Both the position numbers and the translations under genes were made by a program. Shown piece after piece: positions 1-5,971 of a DNA stretch of 6,121 bases (positions are counted from its first letter, which is position 1; each line of letters starts with the position of its first letter). The notes beneath the pieces are model-generated. The model was not told the origin of the DNA, did not search any database, and saw only the letters and a program-made list of their open reading frames with translations. The stretch spans positions 1 through 6,121 of the forward strand of contig CAYSAG010000310.1 in assembly GCA_964428935.1 (NCBI GenBank). The letters are read 5' to 3'. Source of the stretch: JAADHY01 sp964428935. GTDB lineage: Bacteria > Planctomycetota > Planctomycetia > Planctomycetales > Planctomycetaceae.

Positions 1-223
1 CAAAATTGGAGCTGAGGTGTGTCCGGGCCGGGGGCTTCGGTCTTGCGGTCGGCGGGCGGCTCGGGAGCCGACTCGGCCAGTGGTCTTTTCTGGCCGGCGG
101 CGTCGGCCGTGTCGTCAAGTCGGTGGCCTTTCCGGTCAACCGGCTTTGCCTGTCGACCGGCCAAACAGGCTACGACCCGGGAGTCGGCGAGCCGCTGCGG
201 CGGCGCGAGCCGAAACGACAACC

Positions 224-229
224 AGGAGG
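224..229 (+). promoter_or_regulatory. Shine-Dalgarno site of the DUF457 gene
   Basis: A perfect AGGAGG lies 9 bases before the ATG at 239. It decides the start: the frame is open to the left edge of the window, but the extra residues before this ATG are arginine- and proline-rich and look non-coding. This is the only textbook ribosome binding site in the window. Confidence 0.8.
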
Positions 230-238
230 GTGTGGTCG

Positions 239-922
239 ATGGCCGCTTACCGTCGGCACATTACGTTCAGCGGACTGGTCGGGTGCGTGGTGGGCGCGGG
301 GGCTTACGTGTTGTTCGGTTTCACTGCGGCGCAGTGTGTGCTGGCTGCGGTGCTGTCGTGGATTGCCGGAATGCTGCCCGACCTGGACTCGAGCAGCGGC
401 CGGCCGGTGCGGGAGGTGTTCAGTTTGCTGGGAGCGGCGGCTCCGTTGGTGTTGTTGTCGCGGCTGGTGGAAGGCACGTCGACGTTCGAAGAGGCGGTGC
501 TGGCGGCGTTCGCCGTTTACGGAGCGGTCCGGTACGGCGGGGCCTACCTGGTGTCACGCATGTCCGCTCACCGAGGCATGTTCCACAGCGTGCCGGCGGC
601 GCTGATTGCCGGACTGAGTGTGTTTTTGTGCTACAAGAGTCCGTCGACTGCCGTGCGAGCCCTCATGGCTGTCGGCACGACCGCCGGTTACCTGTCTCAC
701 TTGGTCTTGGACGAGCTCTACAGCGTGACGTGGAGTGGTGTGCGGGTGGAGCTGAACGCGTTCGCTGGCAGCGCTTTGAAACTGATGGGGCCCAGCTTGT
801 GCGCCAACCTGGTGACGTACTGCCTTTTGGCCGTAGCGGTGTACTGGACGTTGCTGGACGTCGGTTGGGTGACGCCGGTCTCGCTGCAGCAGTTGCCGCG
901 TTTGTTTCAGGCCGGCGGTTAG
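239..922 (+). CDS. YdjM/DUF457-family membrane-bound putative metal-dependent hydrolase
   Basis: The product is a 227-residue integral membrane protein of the YdjM/DUF457 type (LexA-binding, inner-membrane putative hydrolases). The family is thought to bind metal and hydrolyse a substrate at the membrane, but no reaction is established. Visible family marks are an early His (H7), a PDLD motif at 47-50 after the second hydrophobic segment, HRGMFHS at 111-117 (H111, R112, H116), and GYLSHLVLD at 150-158 (H154, D158). Most relatives have Thr where this protein has Phe115. Hydrophobic segments lie near residues 9-28, 30-46, 60-75, 117-132, 142-158 and 188-206. The ATG is chosen because it follows a perfect Shine-Dalgarno and places H7 where the family has it. 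The HEPN gene is 299 bases downstream, so co-transcription is uncertain. The family call is fairly firm; the biochemical role is unknown. Confidence 0.85.
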   Translation: MAAYRRHITFSGLVGCVVGAGAYVLFGFTAAQCVLAAVLSWIAGMLPDLDSSSGRPVREVFSLLGAAAPLVLLSRLVEGTSTFEEAVLAAFAVYGAVRYGGAYLVSRMSAHRGMFHSVPAALIAGLSVFLCYKSPSTAVRALMAVGTTAGYLSHLVLDELYSVTWSGVRVELNAFAGSALKLMGPSLCANLVTYCLLAVAVYWTLLDVGWVTPVSLQQLPRLFQAGG

Positions 923-1017
923 GGCGGGCCGAGTCGAGAGGGCGAGTGGGTCGAAACGCCTGCTGCTGTTGTTCTGGAACGTCCGCCGGAGCCCGCAGGT
1001 CTGGAGCAGTCGTTACA

Positions 1018-1033
1018 CTCGGCAAAAGCCGAG
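1018..1033 (+). terminator. Stem-loop between the DUF457 and HEPN genes
   Basis: CTCGGC pairs perfectly with GCCGAG around an AAAA loop, about 95 bases after the DUF457 stop. No T-run follows, so it is not a classical intrinsic terminator. It could mark the 3' end of the DUF457 transcript or be part of the HEPN leader. The structure is visible; the role is inferred. Confidence 0.3.
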
Positions 1034-1140
1034 GCTCGGTCAAAGTCCCGCCCATTGGCCTCGTTTGCTCGCACCGCCCCACACGACAGTCCACATCGGT
1101 TTTGCAGAGCTTCGCGTACGAACTACTCTTCAAATGCGTG

Positions 1141-1170
1141 GGACTGTGCGCTGGAAACAGGACGCAGTCC
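1141..1170 (+). promoter_or_regulatory. GNRA-capped hairpin in the HEPN gene leader
   Basis: This 30-base segment folds on itself. GGACTGTG (1141-1148) pairs with CGCAGTCC (1163-1170), giving eight pairs with one G-U. A 2x2 internal loop (CG/GA) follows, then CTG/CAG (1151-1153/1158-1160) capped by a GAAA tetraloop. It sits 51 bases before the HEPN ATG, where it could affect translation or transcript stability. Its left arm can also pair with ACAGTCC at 1086-1092, so two folds exclude each other. No known riboswitch class is recognised. Confidence 0.35.
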
Positions 1171-1221
1171 GCGGTGCGTTGTGTCGAGAGCTTCTTCAGC
1201 GCTTTTCTGACGGCCGCGGCC

Positions 1222-2001
1222 ATGCTGACCTACCGGGAGCGAGTGACGAAGGGCCTGGAGTACTTGACGGAGGGACTGTACCCCTTCGTCGAGGAGCAGC
1301 TGCGGGCCGTCTACGGCGACCAGTGGATTCAAGCCGCTCGCTCCAGCTTCCGCGAAGACCGCAACGCTTTGCTGCCCCACGGCGACGTCGTCCGCTGGGA
1401 CGCTCATTGGCTGCTGACGGTCATGTGGGACCAGTGGAACGCCGTGTTCAAGCGGCGGCTGGGGCAACTGGAACGGAGTCTGGTTTGTGAGCTGCGCGAC
1501 TTCCGAAACCGCTGGGCTCACCAAAAAGACTTCGACTTCTACGACGCCTACCGGGTCCTGGACAGCATTCAGCGGTTGTTGGAGGCGGCCGAGTCGCCGC
1601 TGGCGGACGCCGTCCGTCAGGAAAGGGAAGAGGTGTTGCGGGAGCGGCTGTCGGAGGAGCTGGAGTCGCAGGCCATTGCACGCGAAACTCGGCGGGAACG
1701 AATCACTGTCGTCACGGTCTACAGCTTGTGCTGCATTGCCATTGTCGCCCAGCTGCTGTGCACGTGGGGCTGGGAAGCGGGCATTCTGGCCGGAATTCTG
1801 GTGTTGACGTTCGCTTACCTTTGCTACAAGAAGCTGAGGTCGCAGCCGGTGCTGTTCGGCCCGCGCGAGTGTCGCCGCTGTCGAAAAATCATTTACACGG
1901 CCGACTGCCCCTACTGCCAGGCCGTTCGCCTGGACGGACCAGTGACCACGCAACTGAAGGAGGATTCTTCCTTCCGCACGCTGCTGACGTCGGACTCGTA
2001 G
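1222..2001 (+). CDS. Swt1-like HEPN-domain protein with two membrane segments and a C-terminal zinc ribbon
   Basis: The product has 259 residues. Residues 1-122 are helical and resemble the Swt1-type HEPN domain: a YRERVTKGLEYL start, a Trp-rich middle (W59, W63, W69, W72), then R95-N-R-W-A-H100, the R-x4-H motif of HEPN ribonucleases. Residues 123-160 are highly charged and probably form a coiled coil. Residues 161-180 and 184-202 are hydrophobic, with a short loop between. Basic residues flank both (RETRRER before, YKKLR after), which places both ends in the cytoplasm. C217, C220, C229 and C232 form a CxxC-x8-CxxC zinc ribbon. HEPN domains of this type commonly act as RNases in toxin-antitoxin, abortive-infection or stress systems; that role here is inferred. 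No nucleotidyltransferase or other antitoxin lies beside it. The ATG has no Shine-Dalgarno; a GTG at 1174 would add 16 residues outside the HEPN fold. Confidence 0.85.
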   Translation: MLTYRERVTKGLEYLTEGLYPFVEEQLRAVYGDQWIQAARSSFREDRNALLPHGDVVRWDAHWLLTVMWDQWNAVFKRRLGQLERSLVCELRDFRNRWAHQKDFDFYDAYRVLDSIQRLLEAAESPLADAVRQEREEVLRERLSEELESQAIARETRRERITVVTVYSLCCIAIVAQLLCTWGWEAGILAGILVLTFAYLCYKKLRSQPVLFGPRECRRCRKIIYTADCPYCQAVRLDGPVTTQLKEDSSFRTLLTSDS

Positions 2002-2018
2002 CCGGCCGCTGCGGCCGG
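2002..2018 (+). terminator. Perfect hairpin immediately after the HEPN stop codon
   Basis: CCGGCCG (2002-2008) and CGGCCGG (2012-2018) form a seven-pair all-GC stem around a three-base loop. It begins on the base after the TAG. There is no T-run, so it may pause polymerase or protect the 3' end rather than act as a full intrinsic terminator. A comparable hairpin sits next to the stop of the thioredoxin gene. Confidence 0.4.
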
Positions 2019-2110
2019 TCGCGGGCACCTCGCGGGAAGGCGGCGAGGGCCGCCGGGGCAGGCCGACCAACCGGCAGCCCGTGGAGCGGCAACGTCTTCG
2101 GCGACCGCAA

Positions 2111-2140
2111 TTGCCGGTTCGTGTTGGGGACTGGTAGAAT
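2111..2140 (+). promoter_or_regulatory. Sigma-70-like promoter of the permease gene
   Basis: TTGCCG (2111-2116, four of six matches to TTGACA) is followed after 18 bases by TAGAAT (2135-2140, five of six matches to TATAAT). A TG one base before the -10 box (2132-2133) makes it an extended -10 element. Transcription would begin near 2147, leaving a leader of about 135 bases before the ATG at 2282. This is the best promoter-like site in the window and suggests the permease is transcribed separately from the HEPN gene. Confidence 0.5.
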
Positions 2141-2172
2141 TTGCCCCCTGTGTGGTCAGGCAGCGTGACGGG

Positions 2173-2243
2173 CTGACCGCTTCTGTCTTGCCCACGAGTC
2201 GACCCGGTCGGTCAGTGTGCTGGTGCTTCTTTTTTTGACCGGG
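2173..2243 (+). promoter_or_regulatory. Permease leader with overlapping inverted repeats and a T-run
   Basis: Two inverted repeats share base 2209: CTGACCG (2173-2179) with CGGTCAG (2209-2215), and CCCGGTC (2203-2209) with GACCGGG (2237-2243). Seven Ts run from 2230 to 2236. The helices overlap, so they would compete. The loops are long and seven-base repeats are common by chance at this scale, so regulation is only a possibility. Confidence 0.2.
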
Positions 2244-2281
2244 GTTGCTTGGTTTGCTGTCAGGCGTTTGAGCACGCGTCG

Positions 2282-4072
2282 ATGAACTGGGAAGTTGTCA
2301 TTACGTTGGCGGTGCTGGCGGCCGTCGTGGCCGGTCTGGCCGTGCTCCGAACGGGACCGGACTTGGTCCTTCTGGGCGGGCTGGGCGTCCTGCTGCTTGC
2401 GGGTGTGCTCACGCCAGCTCAGGCGTTCGCGGGTTTTGGCAACGAGGGGCTCATTACCGTCGCCCTTCTGTACATTGTCGCCGAAGGTCTGCAGCAAACC
2501 GGGGCCATCAGCTTTGTCGGGCAGCAGCTTTTGGGGCGACCGCGGTCCGTGTCGTCGGCTCAGGCCCGAGTTCTGGTCCCCACGGCCGTGGCCAGCGCCT
2601 TTCTGAACAACACACCCGTGGTGGCCATGCTGCTGCCCTTGATCAACGAGTGGGCTCGCAAGCACCGAATTTCCGTCTCGTACTTGCTGTTGCCGCTCAG
2701 CTACGCGGCCATTCTGGGGGGCCTGTGCACGCTGATTGGCACGAGCACGACGTTGGTGGTCAATGGCCTGTTGATCGACGCGGGCCACCCCAGTCTGGGC
2801 CTGTTCGACATTGGAGCGGTCGGAGTTCCGGCTGCGGCCGCCGGCTTGGGATTTCTGTTGTTGTCCTCGCGAAAGCTGCTGCGAGAAAGGAAGCCCGCGC
2901 TGAAGCTACTGGAGGACCCGCGCGAGTACGTGGTGGAAATGCTGGTCGAGCCGAACTGCCCGCTGGTGGGAAAGACGATTGAAGACGCTGGTCTGCGGCA
3001 CCTGACGGGCATGTACTTGGTCGAAATCGACCGAGGGGATCAGGTGTTGGCCGCCGTCCCGCCCACGGAGCGCATTCAAGCTCATGACCGGTTGGTGTTC
3101 GTGGGCATTGTGGACTCGGTCGTGGAGCTGCAGCGGATTCCGGGACTGCGTCCAGCGACCGACCAAGTCTTCAAGCTGGACAGCCCGCGGTCGGAGCGGT
3201 GTTTGATTGAAGCGGTCGTGTCGGACAGTTGTCCAATTCTACACATGACGATTCGGGAGGGACGGTTCCGTAGTCGGTACAACGCGGCCGTCATTGCCGT
3301 GGCTCGCAGCGGCGAACGGATTCGCCAGAAGATCGGAGATATTGTCCTTCAGCCGGGTGACACGTTGTTGCTGGAGGCTCACCCTTCGTTCGTCGAGTCG
3401 CAACGGCTGTCGCGCGACTTCTTCCTGGTCAGTGCCGTGCAGAACTCGCGGCCGCCGCGCTACGAGCGGGCTTGGATTGCCCGAGCCATTCTGGCCGGCA
3501 TGATTCTGCTCGTCAGCCTGGGGCTGGTCAGCATGTTGAAAGCGGCACTGATTGCCGCGGTGCTGATGGTCGCAGCGCGGTGCTGTCGGTTTTCCGAAGC
3601 TCGGGCGGCAGTCGACTTGACCGTGCTGATTGTCATTGCCGCCGGGCTGGGCATTGGGAAGGCCGTGGAGCTGACCGGCAGCGCAGACCTGCTGGCTCGG
3701 CACGTCATTGGGCTGGTTGGAGCCAGCCCGTGGTTGGTGCTGGCGGCGTTGTACCTGCTGACCATGGTGCTGACCAACCTCATTACTGCCAAGGCCGCCG
3801 CCGTGCTGGTCTTTCCGATTGCCATGGCCGCCGTCGACAGCTTGAGCGCTCAGTTGGGAATGCCGGTCAACTACATGCCTTTTGCCATTGTCGTCATGAT
3901 TGCCTCGGCCGCCAGTTTTGCCACGCCAATCGGCTACCAGACGAACCTGATGGTCATGGGGCCGGGCGGTTACCGGACCACGGACTTCCTGCGGTTGGGT
4001 GTTCCACTCAGTTTGCTCGTGGCGGTCGTGACGGTCACGCTGGCTCCGCTGGTTTGGCCGTTTACCGGCTGA
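2282..4072 (+). CDS. SLC13-family permease with two central RCK_C (TrkA-C) domains
   Basis: This 596-residue inner-membrane transporter belongs to the SLC13/ArsB-like ion transporter group (relatives carry sulfate, dicarboxylates or other anions, usually with sodium). Residues 1-195 are the first membrane half, with FLNNTPVVAMLLP at 108-120 and LIGTSTTLVVNGLL at 151-164. Residues 215-285 and 305-372 are two RCK_C (TrkA-C) domains, each with a hydrophilic PNCPLVGKT or SDSCPIL-type opening; the second ends in QPGDTLLLE. Such domains usually regulate the transporter by binding a ligand. Residues 398-592 are the second membrane half, with TNLITAKAAAVLVFP at 498-512 and ATPIGYQTNLMVMGPGGY at 547-564. 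The second motif has Ala-Lys (503-504) where relatives I recall have Asn-Asn. ATG 2282 fits the family N-terminus; a TTG at 2249 in frame is less likely. No clear Shine-Dalgarno is seen. The substrate cannot be read from sequence. Confidence 0.95.
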   Translation: MNWEVVITLAVLAAVVAGLAVLRTGPDLVLLGGLGVLLLAGVLTPAQAFAGFGNEGLITVALLYIVAEGLQQTGAISFVGQQLLGRPRSVSSAQARVLVPTAVASAFLNNTPVVAMLLPLINEWARKHRISVSYLLLPLSYAAILGGLCTLIGTSTTLVVNGLLIDAGHPSLGLFDIGAVGVPAAAAGLGFLLLSSRKLLRERKPALKLLEDPREYVVEMLVEPNCPLVGKTIEDAGLRHLTGMYLVEIDRGDQVLAAVPPTERIQAHDRLVFVGIVDSVVELQRIPGLRPATDQVFKLDSPRSERCLIEAVVSDSCPILHMTIREGRFRSRYNAAVIAVARSGERIRQKIGDIVLQPGDTLLLEAHPSFVESQRLSRDFFLVSAVQNSRPPRYERAWIARAILAGMILLVSLGLVSMLKAALIAAVLMVAARCCRFSEARAAVDLTVLIVIAAGLGIGKAVELTGSADLLARHVIGLVGASPWLVLAALYLLTMVLTNLITAKAAAVLVFPIAMAAVDSLSAQLGMPVNYMPFAIVVMIASAASFATPIGYQTNLMVMGPGGYRTTDFLRLGVPLSLLVAVVTVTLAPLVWPFTG

Positions 4073-4359
4073 GCGCCGCGGCCCGAATGCCCAGCACTTG
4101 GCTCGCCAAGCGAGGCCGCGCGGGAGTTCGTCTCCGTTCGCCGACAGGTCCGTTCAGTTCCTTGCTGCAGCACCGAGTGTGCTTCGCCACGAGGCACAGC
4201 TTCGATTCCCTCCCTCGCGTCGCCCTCACCGTTGTCTTGCTCGGGCGCAGGTACGCACTCCACGTTCCCCGTGCGACAGGCACTACGACACTTGCAGCAA
4301 CCCGTCCACTCGCAGCCAGTTCGACACCGTCGGCCAGTTTTGAAGCAGTCCGGAGGGCC
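4073..4359. other. Intergenic region between converging genes
   Basis: The permease and thioredoxin genes converge here, about 320 bases apart. Open frames exist on both strands, but they run antisense into the permease end or lack domain-like composition. I see no RNA gene, repeat or promoter apart from the hairpin at 4360-4390. Confidence 0.6.
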
Positions 4360-4390
4360 GGCCAGCGAGCGGGCTCGCCCCGCCGTGGCC
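4360..4390 (-). terminator. Hairpin next to the thioredoxin gene stop, possibly bidirectional
   Basis: GGCCA (4360-4364) pairs with TGGCC (4386-4390), and GCGAG (4365-4369) pairs with CTCGC (4374-4378) around a CGGG loop. Seven bases bulge on one side. The structure lies two bases beyond the TGA of the minus-strand gene and could serve transcripts arriving from both directions. It lacks a T-run. Confidence 0.4.
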
Positions 4391-4392
4391 GC

Positions 4393-5439
4393 TCAACGTC
4401 GGCTCAGCCGAATCACCTCGTCCACGTTGAGCACGTTCCGAACCTGCACGTAGCGCAGCGGGTTTTCCTTGAACAGTTGCCGGGTTTTGTCGCTGGCGAA
4501 CAAGTACAGTTGCCCGTCGAAGAACGCGCCGTACTCAATGCTCCCCGGAATCGCTCGGTCGGTCAGGTAGAGAATGACCGGGTCGCAGCCGAGCAGTCGG
4601 GGGGCGTACAGGTCCGGAGCCCGGCGAAACTCGGCCAGCTCCTCGGCGTTGGCCATGTAAAAGGTGACGCCCTGGTACTGAGCGGCGAACTGGGGAGACC
4701 CCTTGACCCACTTCCTGTACCGCTTCAGCGCCACCGGGCTGTAGCCTTCCAAGCCCACGAACGCGGTGGGTCGTCGCTGGTTGGACGTTGTGCCGCGCCC
4801 GGCCGCTTCGGCCGCCGGAGAGCTTCCGTTGTGCGGTCTTGTGTTTGAAGACGGTGCCGCTTTGGCCGCCACGTGCAGCCGCCGAGCCTGTTGGTGGCGG
4901 CTGAGCACGCGAGCCAGTTGAGCCAAGTACGCTTCCTTGCTCTGCTCCCCCGTCGACCGGCTCACCACCTGCCCGTCCGGCAGAATGAACAGGTCGGTGG
5001 GAATGCTCTGCACGCCGAACCGGTTGGCCAAGTCCCGACGTTGGTCGACGTTGACTTTGACGGCCACGAAATCGGCGTCCAAAGTTCGGAGCACCTCGGG
5101 GGTGTTCAGAACGGCGTAGTCCATTTGTCGGCACGGCCCACACCAGTCGGCGTAGAAGTGGACCAGCAGCGGGCGTTGCAAGCGCTGAGCCTGCTGCCAG
5201 GCCTGTTCGAAGTCCTGCTGCCAGCCGGCCGCCTGAGCCGTCGAGGAAGCCGTCTGGCTCGGCGGCCCGACCAACCCCGCCAGCAGGGCCGTCAGGACGG
5301 CCACCCGGTGCAGACGCCGCAGCACGACGGTCCGTCGGACTGGGTGAGGTGCTCGCCCGTCGCGTGTGCAAGTTGTGCGACCAGGGTGCGAGCCGTGGCA
5401 AGCACGGAGGCGGCGGAATGCGTGCGAAACTCGCTTCAT
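4393..5439 (-). CDS. Exported thioredoxin-fold protein with two C-terminal YHS-like repeats
   Basis: This 348-residue protein is probably a periplasmic thiol-disulfide protein. After a long basic N-terminus, a hydrophobic segment (residues 46-58) and an AQA-A site near 68-71 look like a Sec signal. Residues 72-182 are a thioredoxin fold: HFYADWCGPC at 94-103 with active-site C100 and C103, VKVNVD at 127-132, and the cis-proline loop SIPT with P147. A polar linker (183-225) follows. Residues 229-281 and 282-332 each resemble a YHS domain (G-x-x-PV opening, a hydrophobic F/L-Y-x-F/A-strand, F-x-x-x-P-x-x-Y ending), so they look like an internal duplication. YHS domains are linked to metal handling, but C286 is the only cysteine here. 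ATG 5439 has a weak GAGGA only 3 bases upstream. A GTG at 5325 would give a more normal signal peptide of about 33 residues. The partner is unknown. Confidence 0.92.
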   Translation of the reverse strand: MKRVSHAFRRLRACHGSHPGRTTCTRDGRAPHPVRRTVVLRRLHRVAVLTALLAGLVGPPSQTASSTAQAAGWQQDFEQAWQQAQRLQRPLLVHFYADWCGPCRQMDYAVLNTPEVLRTLDADFVAVKVNVDQRRDLANRFGVQSIPTDLFILPDGQVVSRSTGEQSKEAYLAQLARVLSRHQQARRLHVAAKAAPSSNTRPHNGSSPAAEAAGRGTTSNQRRPTAFVGLEGYSPVALKRYRKWVKGSPQFAAQYQGVTFYMANAEELAEFRRAPDLYAPRLLGCDPVILYLTDRAIPGSIEYGAFFDGQLYLFASDKTRQLFKENPLRYVQVRNVLNVDEVIRLSRR

Positions 5440-5971
5440 GGGTCCTCGAGGTTCGTCGGTTGCTTGAGTCTGGGGTCAGACAACGGTGCCGGCGGAAGCA
5501 CACGCTGTCGCGCGTAGTGGTGTCTGGGCGAGCGGTTCGAGAAAACGCCGGAGGTCGGTGCGTCCGGCCCGTCGACCGCTCGGTGCGACCCAGCCGTGGA
5601 GTCGCGAAGGGATTTCGTCGTCGAGTCCAGCCACGCCGCTTCCGAAACGCCCCCACCCCGCTCCCGTAACGAAGTATCGGCCGGGGCCGGAGTAGCGGTT
5701 GTGCGACACTGCACAGCCACGGCGAAGCGTACCGACGCCGCTCCACGCGAGGCCGGTTGTGAGGGTCGTGCCGAAGCTTCGGCGGCGAACCAGACACGAA
5801 GACGGTTCGGGGCGGTTCGACGCCGTAGACCGGGCGGGCCGCCCGCGCAAAGCGGAGCCGTACTCTACTGCTTCGGTCGGTGTTTCTCCAGCGAGCGAAG
5901 CGGCCAGAAGACCGCCGAGCGACGGGGCCGACGGTCGACCGCCACGCGCTGGGGACAGACGGAGCGTTTGT
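5440..5971. other. Long stretch without a convincing gene
   Basis: Several frames stay open here, mainly because stop codons are rare in GC-rich DNA. Their products are arginine- and serine-rich, change character along their length and show no domain. Two symmetrical elements are visible: a 14-base perfect palindrome at 5770-5783 (GCCGAAGCTTCGGC), and CGGGCGG/CCGCCCG at 5831-5845 with one central base. The thioredoxin promoter should lie here on the minus strand, but I found no good -35/-10 pair. Confidence 0.5.

Noticed and set aside
1014..1019. TACACT as a -10 box for the HEPN gene
   Set aside because: It matches only four of six positions and has no acceptable -35 box 16-19 bases upstream.
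19..1221. Extension of the HEPN frame upstream to the left edge
   Set aside because: The frame is open but runs across the DUF457 gene in another frame. Its product before residue 1 of the HEPN protein is low-complexity Gly/Arg/Val, typical of a shadow.
1123..2070. A 315-codon open frame on the minus strand, opposite the HEPN gene
   Set aside because: The plus strand holds a coherent HEPN, membrane and zinc-ribbon protein here. The antisense product is Gln/Pro/Arg-rich with no domain, as expected for a shadow frame in GC-rich DNA.
3472..4848. A 458-codon plus-strand frame spanning the permease end, the intergenic region and the antisense of the thioredoxin gene
   Set aside because: It crosses two well-supported genes in the wrong frame or strand and changes composition along its length.
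4535..5797. A 420-codon minus-strand frame overlapping the thioredoxin gene
   Set aside because: It is out of frame with a clear thioredoxin/YHS protein on the same strand. Its product is Arg/Pro/Ser-rich with no domain.
5525..5825. GGTTCGA-like words resembling a tRNA T-loop (near 5533 and 5813)
   Set aside because: No five-pair T-stem, anticodon arm or acceptor stem could be built around either.
152..5940. Repeated occurrences of GTCGACC-type words
   Set aside because: They occur in genes and gaps alike, with unrelated flanks and irregular spacing. This looks like genome word bias rather than a repeat family.
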